Positions 52,110 to 64,000 of a DNA stretch of 64,000 nucleotides are shown here, piece after piece. Made by a program: the position numbers and the translations under genes. The notes below the pieces were generated by a model. It saw nothing but the letters and a program-made list of their open reading frames with translations, ran no database searches and was not told the origin of the DNA. The DNA is from Microglena sp. YARC (lineage: Eukaryota > Chlorophyta > Chlorophyceae > Chlamydomonadales > Chlamydomonadaceae): the NCBI GenBank assembly GCA_022414725.1, contig JAJSRW010000628.1, positions 22,315-86,314 of the forward strand. Direction: 5' to 3'. Within the stretch, counting starts at the first letter, position 1; every line of letters starts with the position of its first letter.

Positions 52110-52495
52110 GTGCATGCAAGATGAGTATAGTGTAGATGAGTGTAGTGTAGATGAGTCTAGTGTAGATGAGTGTAGATGAGACTAGTGTAGATGAGTTTAG
52201 TGTCATGTGAGAAACATCTGTATCCCCCCATGCCCAAACATGCTGCGGAGGTCTGGAAAGCGCTAAAGTGTCTAGGTCAGGGTCAAGATCGGGGCCTAGA
52301 GCTGGGGCTTGGGCTGGACCTAGGTCAGGGTCTAGATCAGGGTCTAGAGCTCGGGAATGGGCTGGGTCTGGGTCAGGGTCTAGAGCAAGGTCTAGATCCG
52401 GGGAATGGGCTGGATTTGGGTCAGGGTCTAGATCAGGGTCTAGAACTAGGGCTTGGGCTGGGTCTGGGATTGGGTCTGGGATTGTAGGGAGCGCT
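52110..52495. repeat. GTGTAGATGAGT and CAGGGTCTAGATCAGGGTCT repeats
   Basis: 52115-52205: 15-bp GAGTGTAGTGTAGAT units. 52270-52490: GGGTCTAGA / GGGCTGGGTCTGG units. Together they mark the 3' side of the LINE remnant. Confidence 0.8.
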
Positions 52496-52666
52496 GGGGC
52501 CATGGGGATTGTCATTTCCATGGTGCGGGTATCAGGCTCCTGGTCACCGGAGTGACCCCAATCATGGTGCAAAAAGATCGGGGGGTGGCCCATAAGCTTG
52601 CAAAGGAAGCCACGGTGAGAGAGCAATCTAGGCCACGCCACCAATCTTGACAGAAGGCGCCCATTA

Positions 52667-53401
52667 TCAAGGTGTCGAAGATCCGTCTGGGTGCGCATCC
52701 AGTCCCTGGCGATGCTTGGTGAAGGTGGCCAAGGGCAAGGCAGATAGCCTTGTGGTGAAGCGGCTCAGAATGGTCCAGTCTGTCAGCCCGGACGAACGGA
52801 CCTGCCATATCGCGCCCAAGGTGGTTATACGCAGGAAGGACCACAACCTTAGGGTAGAGGGAGGAGGGGGTGTCCCGGGGCCAAAGGGTGATGTCGTCAC
52901 CGAGAGGAAGAAGGGGCAACGAGGAAGGCGCTGCCCACCGGTGAGGGTCTCCCAAGTGGAAAGGAGCCAGTCTATGACAGGGGCAGAATCAGGGCATTCC
53001 AAGAAAGCGTGAGACATTGTGTCAGCAGTGTGCAGCTGCAAGCAGTCAGGGCTGGAGCAGACTATGGAGGGGGGGTCGTCTTGGTTGACCCGTTGGAAGC
53101 TCCTCGTACATGAGCAAGGAACGCATTGCAGCCCAGGGTGCCATGAAGCAAGCTCCGGCAAGTGATGTATAAGGACGTGGAGAGTCTCGTCAGCAAGGCG
53201 TACCCACACCTGCGAAAAGCCTGCATGTAGAGGGAGGGAGACTTGAGGTTCGTTCTTGTCTTTGAGCAGTTCTCTCCGCTGGCCTGGACGGGAGGGGCGG
53301 ACACGTTTTAAGTCCACCCAAGCGTTCTGTGGGAGGTCTTCAGGGAGGGGACTGGAGTAGGGTTGACAACGAGCGCTCTCTCTGTTGCTGAGGCAATCCA
53401 T
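52667..53401 (-). pseudogene. LINE C-terminal zinc-binding (zf-RVT-like) region
   Basis: CSSPDCLQLHTADTMSHAFL then ECPDSAPVIDWLLSTW shows the C-x4-C ... T-x-x-H-x-F-x-x-C pattern typical of zf-RVT domains. 245 codons remain open. Confidence 0.75.
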
Positions 53402-54665
53402 CGGGATTCAAGACCACGGAGGCCTCGCAGGTCAGGGTTAGTGCTAGGGTGAGTGTCCAAAGTGGAGGGGGGTAGAATGCTCCACAGCCTGGGCCAAGCA
53501 GCACGTTCCTCCGGTATAACCTGGCACAAAATGGTGGGAAACTGGGGCTTTGTTGCATAATATGTTGGTGAAGAAGGGCCTGCCGTGCTTGGCGCACAGA
53601 GAGTTCAAGAAGGTTCACCTCAGTATCATCATGGAGGTGGAGACCCCATGTTGTTGGGTCCAGTTGGAGGTCCTCCCAAAGACCAACCAGCCATGGTTCC
53701 AAGAGCTCTTGCCTCTGGTGGGGGGGGAGCTTTGCTGGATCAGCTGCTCCTCAAAGTCTGCCCGTAAACATGCTTCTCGAGGTTTCTTGCGTAGGGTGAT
53801 GAGGGCAGCTTGGGGTGTCCTTGGGGGAAAGGCAGGAAGGGTGAGAGGTGTAACCGGCCAGAGGGCCAGACCTCCCAAAGACGGTCCTCTCCAGTGAGGG
53901 GATCTGCCCCTCTGCAAGGGGACCAGCAGGGGCCACAGCGGGAAAGAGCTTCCATTTGGAGGTGGAAGTTCAGGAAGGAGGACAGCATCCCGCCAGGTCT
54001 GTAGAGAGGAGAGGATGAAGTCAAGGTCTTGGACAGCAGCGGGAGGAGGTGAGCTCGTTGTTGATGAGCTGAGCGGATGTCCTTCAGACGGTGCCACGAG
54101 AGTGCTTGGGAGGAGAGCACTTGGTTTGAGGTGATGGCATGGACGGAAAAGGAGGGGTGTTGTTGAAGGTGGTTTCCAGTAGGATGGATTGGGGCACTGC
54201 ATGGGCGGAGCGATAATTCTACGAAATGTTCAGCAGGAGAAAAGCCTCTGCACTTTCCCGGGCCAAGTTGGTGGTGATTGAGGCGATGTCCACAGAAGAC
54301 GGGGCGGTAAACCAGGCATGGTATCCACTTGCCTGACCTGGAGGAAGGCGCACAGCCCGAGAAATCTCGTGACGGTAGAGCTGCTGCCAGGGGTGACCTG
54401 TGTAACTGAAGAGGAGCCATGTGGTCTTGGCCAGCATAGCAGCCGAGTGGGAAGCAAGATGGGCTACAGCAAGCCCTCCTCGATGAAAAGGAAGGACGGC
54501 TGTCCCGAAGCGGTGGAAGAGGTGTCCTGGACGTGGTGATTCCTCCTCCTGCAGGCTAGAGGTTTGCAACAAAGCATTGAGAGAAGATTGCAACTGCTGG
54601 CGGAGAGGCGCTGGTGGTGAAGCAAAGTTAGCCTGGAAGATGAACTTGGAAGCCAAGCATTGCAT
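53340..54665 (-). pseudogene. LINE RT thumb/connection region
   Basis: 54665-54219 includes FHRGGLAVAHLASHSAAMLA and WQQLYRHEIS, the conserved GGLGLxxLxxxxxAxLxK pattern. The overlapping frames 54420-53740 and 53702-53340 continue without known motifs. Confidence 0.7.
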
Positions 54666-54840
54666 AGCAACATGCGCCCTTCCAATAACATTGAGATTGC
54701 GTGAGAGCCATGGAGCTGCTGCACGTGAGATGCTATGGGCATGTGCTGGTTAGGCTGCAGCCTTGCAAAGGGCAGTGTCTGCACCGAACGGCACGCCCAG
54801 CAATCTGTGAGGTGTGTCTGGGGGATGGAGGTGGAACCAG

Positions 54841-55434
54841 TCAAGTTATGGGTGCCAAGGGCGGGGGTCCAGATCTGCAGGGAGGGGTATGTCTGGGGAA
54901 GGTCAAGAAGCAGAAGACGGTCTTGGAACAGACTGGGCGGGTAAGCCAGCCGAATTGGCTACGACGTATGTCTCCTGATGATAGGCCCATCTGTGGCTGG
55001 GTTGAGGACAAAGTTGCTTTGCCATCGTCAGCAAACGAGAGGGTGGCAGGGGCCAACTCTCCTGAGGAAGACGGAAGGATTGCAGAGTTCCACAAGATCT
55101 CAGTTGGTTATTGTAGTGATGAAGGGCTCAAAGATGATGACCCATTGATTACAGCTCAAAGGGCTGCCCACCCTGAGGGAAGCCGGAAGTGTTGGGGAAG
55201 GAGGTAGTGAAGAAACCGTTGAGACGCACTCGCGTAGAAGAGCTGCCATTCATGAGGATATCGCACCAGCGCGTGATGCCTGCCACTATTTGAATCCCAT
55301 GCTGACATTGTCTTTAGGAGCCATCTCCTGTTGGCAGAATCATAAGCTTTAGTGAGGTCAGAATGCAGCAACCAGCCTGTAAGCCAAGCTCTTTCAAGCG
55401 CGCAGCCAAGCCTAGGTGATAGCGGAGTTGTCAC
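54841..55434 (-). pseudogene. LINE RT palm (motifs A to C)
   Basis: 55434-55156 has SDLTKAYDSANRRWLLKTM (motif A catalytic Asp). 55095-54841 has LSFADDGKATL (motif C). The bridge between them is frameshifted. Confidence 0.8.
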
Positions 55435-55559
55435 TGATGTCTCTCCGCGAGGAAAGCTGATTGAGTGACGTCGATGAGATATTCCAGTGGGCGTTCAGCC
55501 GTGAGCCATGATCAAAAGGATCAGCTTAATCGCAATGAGAAGCGAGTGATAGGACGGTA

Positions 55560-56162
55560 ACCTGCGAGGGAGTCTTGGGGGACCAGTCTTGTGGAGAAGG
55601 CAGATGGTTCCCTGAAGGGAGGGGTGACTAGGGGGCCGAGTTAACTTGATCTTGAAGCAGAGTTGAAAACCCCTTGAAGGATCGGGGACAGTTCTTCATG
55701 GAACGCATTGTAGACTTCAAAGGGAAGTCCGTCATAACCTGGCTGTAGAGCCTCGAGAAGCCAGAGCGATGGCAATGTCCATCTCCTCTGATGTGATTAG
55801 CCATCGCTATTGACACCTTCTGCAAGGGCTGCATAACTAGGGGGAGGGAGGACGAGGAGGGAATGTGAGCAGAAGATCCTGGTTAGCCTGTTGATGTGAG
55901 GGTTTGGACGATACAGTCCAAAGAGAGAATCAGCACTATAAAAGTCCCGAGCATACTCCAGTCCTATGTTGACTCCTATCATTTGAAGAGAGGTCAGCCA
56001 CAGAAAGGGGGTGATGCTGGGTGCCTCTGGAGCTGGATAAGCTTGATGTAGACTGGGGGTGAGGGAACGGGAAAGGGTGTGAAGTAGAAGAAGATGAATC
56101 CCCAAAAGTGTGCTCAAGGATAGGTAGAGCTTTGAGCATTGGCAGCAAGGAGTTGCTGCCAA
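55560..56162 (-). pseudogene. LINE RT N-terminal part
   Basis: The frame 56162-55797 includes LEYARDFYSADSLFG (the pre-RT YxxLY-like motif). Continuing in another frame, ITSEEMDIAIAL and PGYDGLPFEVYNAF form RT motif 0, then a KTGPP segment follows. At least two frame changes. Confidence 0.7.
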
Positions 56163-56183
56163 GCGAGTGTTGCTGCTAATGCC

Positions 56184-56522
56184 TTAGCCTTGGCTATGTT
56201 GAGGCGTGCCAGGAAAGAAATTGCATCGGGAGAAATGCACCTGTGAGAATTCCTGCGGGCGTCGTCCTCTGCTAAGCGGGCGGCACGCTGGCGGGGCACG
56301 GCGATGCTCCTTGTAAATGGCCCAACTGCTGGTGCGAATAACTTCCTTCATGTTGTCCCATTTTGTGACGATGTCTGAATCGGGTAAGAGGTGTAGGAGG
56401 AGGGATTGTGAAGCGATGATGTTCTTGAGCTCATCACAAGCTTCTGGAATGTTGAGGAGGAGGAGGGGGAATGGGCCTGATAGGCCCCTGGACGAAACAT
56501 GAACATTAGGGCCTATCAGCAA
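56184..56522 (-). pseudogene. LINE linker upstream of RT
   Basis: ACDELKNIIASQSLLLHLLP then DIVTKWDNMKEVIRTSSWAI fits the helical segment between endonuclease and RT in LINE ORF2. Confidence 0.6.
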
Positions 56523-57490
56523 TGTAGTACATTTTCTGTTTTTGAAGGATTATCGCTTAGGATTCGTTACCACCAAAAAAAGTGTCCGACACAAAAAAAA
56601 AAAAAAATTCTCCAAACTTCATTTTTATTCAATATTCGGACTCTCCTTGAAATTCTATGACCCCCTTTTTTTGTTATTCATGTTTCGCCAACATTAAGCA
56701 TCGTAAAAGCGGTACAAAGTACAAAAAAAACACACCCTGAAAAGGACAAAAATAAGGTTTTGCCCCAATATTCTCCAAATGTAAAATATTGCATATTCGG
56801 AAACGCCTTGAAATTCTATGGTATGTAGCACTAAGGAAATCATGTTTTGGCCACATATAAGTATCGAGAAGTGAGGTACAAAGTACGAAAAGACCTGGCA
56901 AAAAATTATAGCACAAAATCGGACATTTGATGCTTTTTCTCACGATTTGAAACCTTTGTGAGTACATTTAAGCACTCATTGTGTTATTTAGTGGCCTATC
57001 AGCCTAGTGGTTACAATTTTTTTGATACCCGAATGAAAAAAATACCCGAATGAAAAAATTTATTTTTGATTGAGGGATTAGCCTGTCAAAAAAATGTCCG
57101 TGTGTGTGTGTGCTGTCTTCGTCACAACCCTACTTTTCAGGTTTCACTTCAAATCACAAAAAAACGAAACATTATTACAACATATAAACAATTATAAGAT
57201 ACCGACGACCTTATTGATACCGGACATCGTATTCATCACGAGACCACATTCTATGAGCATTTTTCGCAATTCAAGATAAGGAGCTAAGGTTTGTGCTTTT
57301 TGGCCCCAAAGCGACATTTATTGTTGGTAACATTTGTCATCATTTTCAGAATTTCGCTACCATCCAATCATGTGCGCAAACATATGGTTTGGGAATGGAA
57401 TTGTCGTCAAAAAATCGAGGCGAAACATGCAAGCATCACAATGAACGAATCATTCTCATAGGGCACTTGTGCTATTAATAGCACGATTTC
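56523..57490. repeat. AT-rich region with a two-copy ~150-bp duplication
   Basis: Blocks CAATATTCGGACTCTCCTTG / GCATATTCGGAAACGCCTTG with AAATTCTATG and GGTACAAAGTAC recur at 56629-56730 and 56788-56890. GGCCTATCAGC flanks the region at 56513 and 56993. No coding signal. Confidence 0.6.
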
Positions 57491-58700
57491 ACCACAACTC
57501 AGACCAGCAGGCCGTGCGTGTGCGTGGCCGGGCACCGATGCCGGGTCACCGGGCCGGGTGCGTGGTGGCCTACGGAACCACGCCAATTATGGTAACTTCT
57601 AATTCACGTAATGTTCCAGCCTATCAAGCTTGTGCACAATGAACAATTCCATGGGAAACGATTAGCATATCCATCTCACGCACTTGCGGATCTTGGAATA
57701 AAAGCACTTGCCGACCTTCGTGTGAAAACAGATGGAGGTGCAAGGTTCGCATGGGGGATTTCCAGGCCGCCTGTAGTGTGGGGTTTGCGGCAGCCGGGCA
57801 CCGCGTGCCGAGACAAGTATCGAAACCACCACCCACTGGGGGACCCGGGGGGACGACCTGGGGCACCTTCGAACTTGCCCGACTAGCGTGCTACCGTGCT
57901 TCCTAACTGTTCAGTGGACGCATTCAAGACCGTTTTTCACTGTTGGAAACAAGGGTGCAGCCGCCCCTACATGGCGACTTCGTAACCTGGCTGCCGGTGG
58001 GGCAACGCCAGGCGCGAGTGCCGGTGGCCCTGGGCTTCCGTAGCACAAAACAACTGGGGAGTGGCTTGGCCTGGCCGCCGGTGTTGTAAACCCTCTTCGC
58101 CCCCCCCCCTGTGCTCCCTGGCCTATTTCAGTTCGCGTTTCTCAGACGTTATTCGCTGCGACACGCGCCTAGACTCGTATTTGAAAGAAGCACCAATTAT
58201 GAGCAACACATTTGAAAAACGTTAGTCTTTTCGCGCAGCTCTATCCTTTCCCTTCAGTTCAACTCTAATACTCGTCCCAGTCCACTTCGCCCATCAAGTG
58301 CACGCAGTTCTACTGCGCGCATCTGTTCACCGAGGTCTGTTTACTAGAAAATTGGTGCCTAAATGGGATAGATAGATGAAAAGGTGCGTGCAATAATCAA
58401 AAATCTTGATGAGGTTCCTTGCTCTCGCATACAGCTTGGACAACATGGAAGGTTTTCCATGCTGCCATCCCTTACTCTAATTATGCATGGTACTATTGGC
58501 TCATGGTATGGCATGGTGCAAAACAACATAGCATCTTATGTTTAATACATGCATGCATGTACAATGGAGTATGTGAGGTATTGCATGCCTTGTATTCTAC
58601 ATGCATGTATATTAGTACGGATGGCATAGGCATCATAAACATGGTATGCATAGTTACACCTACATGGTGCATTCATAACATGCAAGGTGTACATCATACA
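57491..58700. other. Unassigned, partly GC-rich sequence
   Basis: 57515-58110 is GC-rich with GCCGGGCACCG repeats. 58480-58720 is CATG-rich with palindromic ATGCATGCATGT. No gene recognised. Confidence 0.45.
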
Positions 58701-58734
58701 GTGTCTTCAAACATGTGTGGTATAGTTATACACA

Positions 58735-61700
58735 CCACACACACCTCACCCACACCACACCTTACCACACCAAACACCACACCACACCACACCACACACA
58801 ACCTCACCACACCACACCACCCACCACCACAACCCACAACCACAACCACACCACACCCACACCACACCACACCACACACCACACACCCACACGCAACATC
58901 ACACCACACCACACCACACCACACACCACCACACCCACACCCACACCACACCAACACCACCACACCACACCAAAACCACACCCACACCACAACCACACCC
59001 ACACCACACCACACCACACCACACCAACACCCACACTGTCACCACACCACCACCACACCTCACCCACACCCACACCACACCACCCAACACCACACCTTAC
59101 CACCACCACCACAGCCTACACGCTCACCATACCACCACCACCACCACACCACACCACACCACACCACACCAGCACCACACCACACCCACACCTACAACTA
59201 GCACCACAACCAACACCACACCACACCACACCACACCACACCACACCACCACCACACCACCACCACACCACACCACACCAAACCACACCACACCCACGAC
59301 CAACACCACACCTTTACCCACACCTTACCACACCCACACAGCCTAACCACCTCGCCCACACCCACACACCACACCAACACCACACCACACCTACACACAC
59401 CACACCACACGCCACACCCACCACCACACCACAACCAACAAACCAACACCACACCACACCACCACCACACCACACAACAACCACACCACACCACACCACA
59501 CCACACCACACCAAAGCCACCACAACAACACCACACCACACCACACCCACACCAACACCACACCACACCGCAACCACAAAACCCAAAACACCCCCCACCA
59601 AACCCCCCCCCACCCCCCAACCACACCCACACCACACCACCACCACACCACACCACACCACACCACACCACTAACCACACCACACCACACCCACACCACA
59701 CCACACCACCACCACACCACACCACACCACACAGCCTACACCTCGCCCACCACACACCCACACCACACCACACCACACCACAACCACACCACACCACACC
59801 ACACCACAACCACACCACACCACACCAACACCACACCGACAAGCACACCACACCACACACACCACACCACACACACCACACCACACCACATATCACCGCC
59901 CACAACCACACCCCAACCACCACACCACACCACACCACAACCACACCAAAACCACACCAAACCCACACCACACCACACCACACCACACCACACCACACCA
60001 CACCACACCCACACCACACCACACCACACCACACCACACCAACACCACAACCCACACCCACCCACCACACCCACACCACACACAACACAACACCACACCA
60101 CACCACCCACAACCACACCACACCACACCACACCACACCACACCTTCACCTCACCACACACACCTCACCACACCACACCTTCCACCACTACCACACCACA
60201 CCCACACCACACCCAACACCACACCACACCACACCACCACCACACCACTACCACACCACACCACACACCCAGCGCACACCACACCACACCATACCAACAC
60301 CAACCCCACACCACAACCTCACCACACCACACCACACCACACCACACCAAAACACCACACCACACCACACCCACACCACACCCACGACCACACCACACCA
60401 CACCACAACCACACCACACACACACCACACACCACACCACACCACACCACCAACCACACCACAACACCCAACACTCCACACCACACCACCACCACCACCA
60501 CACCACACCACCACCACACCACACCACCACACCTCCACCACAAATCACCACACCACACCACACCTTCCCACACCACACTCACACCACACCAAACCTTCCC
60601 CCACCACACAGCCTACACCTCGCACTCCACACACCAAACACCCACTCCACACCACACCACACCACGACCACACCACACCACACCCACCACTACACCACAC
60701 CACACCAACCACACCACACCACACCACACAACACCACACCACAACCACACCACACCACACCACACCACACCACACCACACCACACCACACCACACCCACA
60801 CACACCACACCACACCACACCTCAACCACCACCACACCTCACCACACCACACCACACACACAATACCACAACCACACCACCCCCACAAACCTACACCTCG
60901 CCACACCACACACCAACAAGCCACACCACAACCACACCACCACCACAACCACACCACACCAACCACGCCACACCCACCACCACACCCAACACCACACACA
61001 CCACGACCACACCACAAACACACCACACCACACCAACACCACACCCACATGACAACCTCGCCACACCCACACTCGCCACACCACACCACACCACACCACA
61101 CCACCAAACCAAACCACCACCAAAACCACACCACACCCACACCACACCAGAACCTTCCCGACACCCACACAGCCTAACACCTGGCCACTCCACACAGCCT
61201 TACAACCACACCACACCACACCCACACCACCACCACGAACCACACCACACCACACCACACCAACACCACAACACACCCCACGACCACACCACACCACACC
61301 ACACCACACCACACCACACCGACACACACCAACACCACACCACACCACACACACACCACACCACACCACACTACACCACACCACACCACACCACACCACA
61401 CCACCACCACAACCACACCACACCACACGCACACCACACCACACCACACCAAACACCACAACCCACACCATACCACACCACACCACAACCACCACCTCAC
61501 GCACACCACACCACACCCACACGCACACCACACCACACCACACCAACAACCACACCACACACCACACCCACACCCACACCACACCACCACCACACCACAC
61601 CACAACCCACACCAGCACCACACCAACACCACACCACACCACACCACACCACACCACACCACACCACACCACACCAACACCATACACACCTCACCACACC

Positions 61701-63985
61701 ACACCACACCGACACCACACCACACCACCACCACAACCCACACCACACACACACCACACCACACCACACCACACCTCACCACACCAACACACCTACACCT
61801 CGTCACACCACGCACTCACCAGCACCACACCACACCACACCACACCACACCACAACACACCACAACACACCACACAACACTGCACCACACCATACCACGC
61901 CTCACCGCAACACACCACACCCCACCACACCACACTGCACCACACCATACCACGCCCTCAGCCAACCCACACCACACCACACCACACCACACCACACACA
62001 CCACACCACACCACACCTCGGCCACAACCACACGCCACAACCACACCACACACACACCACAGCACACCAAACCCACACCAAACCAGCACCACACCACAAC
62101 CACACCACACCACACCCACACCACACCACACCCACACCCACACCACACCACACCCCCCACACCACACCACACTATCACCACCACCCACACCACACCACAC
62201 CCACACCACACCCACACCACCCCCACCACACCACAACCCACACCCACACCACAACCACACCACACCACACCACACCCTCACCACCACCACACACCTCACC
62301 ACACCACACCTACACCACACCACACCACACCCACAGCCACACCACACCACACCCACCACACACCACACCACCACACCACACCCACACCACAACCCAACCC
62401 AGCCACACCACACCCACACTCACCACTTTCATTTGTTACCATCACCACCACACCACACCTCACCACCACCCACAAACCACAGCCACAGCCATCACCACAT
62501 ACCACACCACACCCACACCACACACACCACACTCACACCACACACACCACACCACACCACACCACACACCACACCAAACACCACACCCACACCCACAACC
62601 ACACACCCACACGCACAGCCACACCACACCACACCACACCACCCACACCACAACCCACACCACACCTCACCACAAAAATCCACCACACCACACCACCACC
62701 TTCCCCACACCACACCACACCACACCAAACCTTCCGCCACCACACACCTACACCTCGCCACTCCACACAAACCCACAACCACTCCACACCACACCACACC
62801 CACACCACACAACCAACCACTACCCACACCCACTCACCACATACTTCCACACCACACACCACCACACCACACCACACCACACCACACCAACAAACCAACA
62901 CCACACCACACCTCACCACACCAACCACCTCACCACAACCACACCACACCCACAACAATACCACCAACCACCCCCACACGCACAAAAGCCTTACACCTCG
63001 CCACAACCCAAACACACCACACCAACCACCCACAACCACACCACACCACACCACACCACCACCATACCACGCCACACCACACCACACCCCACACCACAAC
63101 CACACCCACACCCCACCACCACAAAACCCACACCACACCAAACCACCACACCCACACCCACCAACACTCGCCACACCACACGCCCCACAACCCACACCCA
63201 ACCACACCACAACCACACCCAAACCACACCAAAAACCACACCACAACTCCACAACTCACCACCAAACCTTCCCACACCACACAGCCTACCACCTGGCCCA
63301 CTCCATCACAGACTTACCAACCACACCAACCCACCACCACCACACCAACACCACACCAACACCAACACCCACACCCACACCCACACCACACCACACACAC
63401 CACACCCCAAACCCACCACAACCACACCACGCAGCCACACCCCACACCCCCCCACCCACCCACACGCACACCACACCCACCACCGACACCACACCCACAC
63501 CACGACCACCCACCACACCCACACCCACACCACCACCACCACCACAAACCACAAACCAACACCACACACCACCCACAACCCACACCCCCCACACCACACC
63601 CCCACCCCAACCAACACCACAAACCCATTTACCCACCACCACCCACCACAAACCACAACCCTCTCAAACCCACAACCCCCACCCCAACCCCCACCAATCC
63701 CCACACCCACCACCACCACCCACACCGCACCCACCACACCCCCAACCCCCCCAACCCACACACACCCAACCAACAACCCCCACCCACCACAACCAACCAC
63801 CCACAACCCACCACCACAACCCACCCACCACACCACACCACACCAACACCACACCACACCCACACCACACCACACCCACACCACACCACACCAACAACCA
63901 TACCACCACCTCACCACACCAACCACCACACCACACCAACCACCACACCACCACCACACCACACCACACCACCAACACCACACCA
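58735..63985. repeat. CCACACCACA satellite with a recurring embedded motif
   Basis: At least 5.2 kb of (CCACA)n / CACCAACACCA sequence, nearly free of G and T on the + strand. It runs essentially to the window edge, where non-satellite sequence (ATCTCTCTCAC) begins. Ten or more embedded segments read ACCTTCCCACACCACACAGC and/or CCTACACCTCGCCACTCC, near 59110, 59340, 59735, 60608, 60885, 61168, 61795, 62743, 62985 and 63282. A unique ACTTTCATTTGTTACCATC lies at 62425. All long frames here are artefacts. Confidence 0.92.
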
Positions 63986-64000
63986 CACAATCTCTCTCAC

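Larger units (their letters stand above)
52667..56522 (-). mobile_element. Non-LTR retrotransposon (LINE), frameshifted, 5'-truncated
   Basis: Reading the minus strand from 56522, these appear in order: a post-endonuclease linker, RT motifs (PGYDGLPFEVYNAFHEEL at about 55745-55690, DLTKAYDSANRRWLL at about 55365-55320, FADDG at 55035-55021), the RT thumb/connection (RGGLAVAHLASHSAAMLAK), and a C-terminal zinc-binding region. The endonuclease is missing and there are many frame breaks. This gene order is typical of LINEs with a zf-RVT domain. Confidence 0.85.

Noticed and set aside
58694..63990. Many Val/Trp/Cys-Gly and His/Thr-rich frames
   Set aside because: Satellite artefacts; no stop codons arise in CCACA repeats.

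Overview
The window is nuclear DNA from a eukaryote. Its genes are split by large spliceosomal introns (GT-AG, plus one apparent GC-AG). There is very little coding sequence and an extreme load of microsatellites, minisatellites and transposons. I cannot name the organism. A unicellular alga or other protist with a repeat-bloated genome is plausible: the sorting nexin resembles plant/algal SNX1, and the Ty3/gypsy element is a chromovirus. This assignment is weak.

Layout. (1) Minus strand, 16838 down to 1342 and off the left edge: a sorting nexin gene (PX plus BAR/Vps5, SNX1/2/Vps5 family). Seven exons encode 296 residues over 15.5 kb, and the 3' end lies outside the window. (2) 17579-22753: a Ty3/gypsy chromovirus on the minus strand, with two 295-bp LTRs and a perfect 5-bp target duplication. 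It sits between gene 1 and a divergently transcribed gene. (3) Plus strand, 23066 to about 39138: a small Rieske [2Fe-2S] protein of the RFESD type. Six exons give about 141 codons over 16 kb. (4) Plus strand, 40719-43367: the last two recognisable exons of an unidentified gene. (5) 45430-51600: 3' ends of a polyadenylated retroelement family, one of which is split by a 4.26-kb LTR element with no recognisable protein and unusual TATCAGC...GCTGATA termini. (6) 52090-56522: a frameshifted LINE on the minus strand. (7) 58735 to the right edge: more than 5 kb of CCACA-type satellite. Smaller elements include two hAT-type MITEs with 8-bp target duplications, an AT-rich MITE family, tRNA-derived SINE pieces and several dispersed repeat families.

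Main discovery. In all three host genes the exon-intron boundaries are themselves tandemly duplicated in the neighbouring intron. Copies of the last 20-60 nt of an exon plus its 5' splice site are arrayed downstream of the exon. Copies of the 3' splice site plus the first 25-50 nt of the next exon are arrayed upstream of it. Examples: the Rieske CPWH exon end plus GTAAG (9 extra copies); Rieske exon 5 end plus GTGAGT/GTAAGT (13 extra copies); the Rieske terminal exon (5 versions); sorting nexin exon 3 (8 extra copies, 166-bp period); and gene-3 exon A, copied on both sides (4 upstream at an exact 91-bp period, 4 downstream). Many intronic minisatellites here are therefore fossil splice junctions, and the spliceosome faces arrays of decoy sites. 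The large satellite at the right edge carries a recurring motif that may be the same phenomenon in a fourth gene.

Limits. Exons were found by conceptual translation and family knowledge only. No transcript or database support was available. Several internal exons could have alternative boundaries, and the 5' exons of gene 3 were not found.
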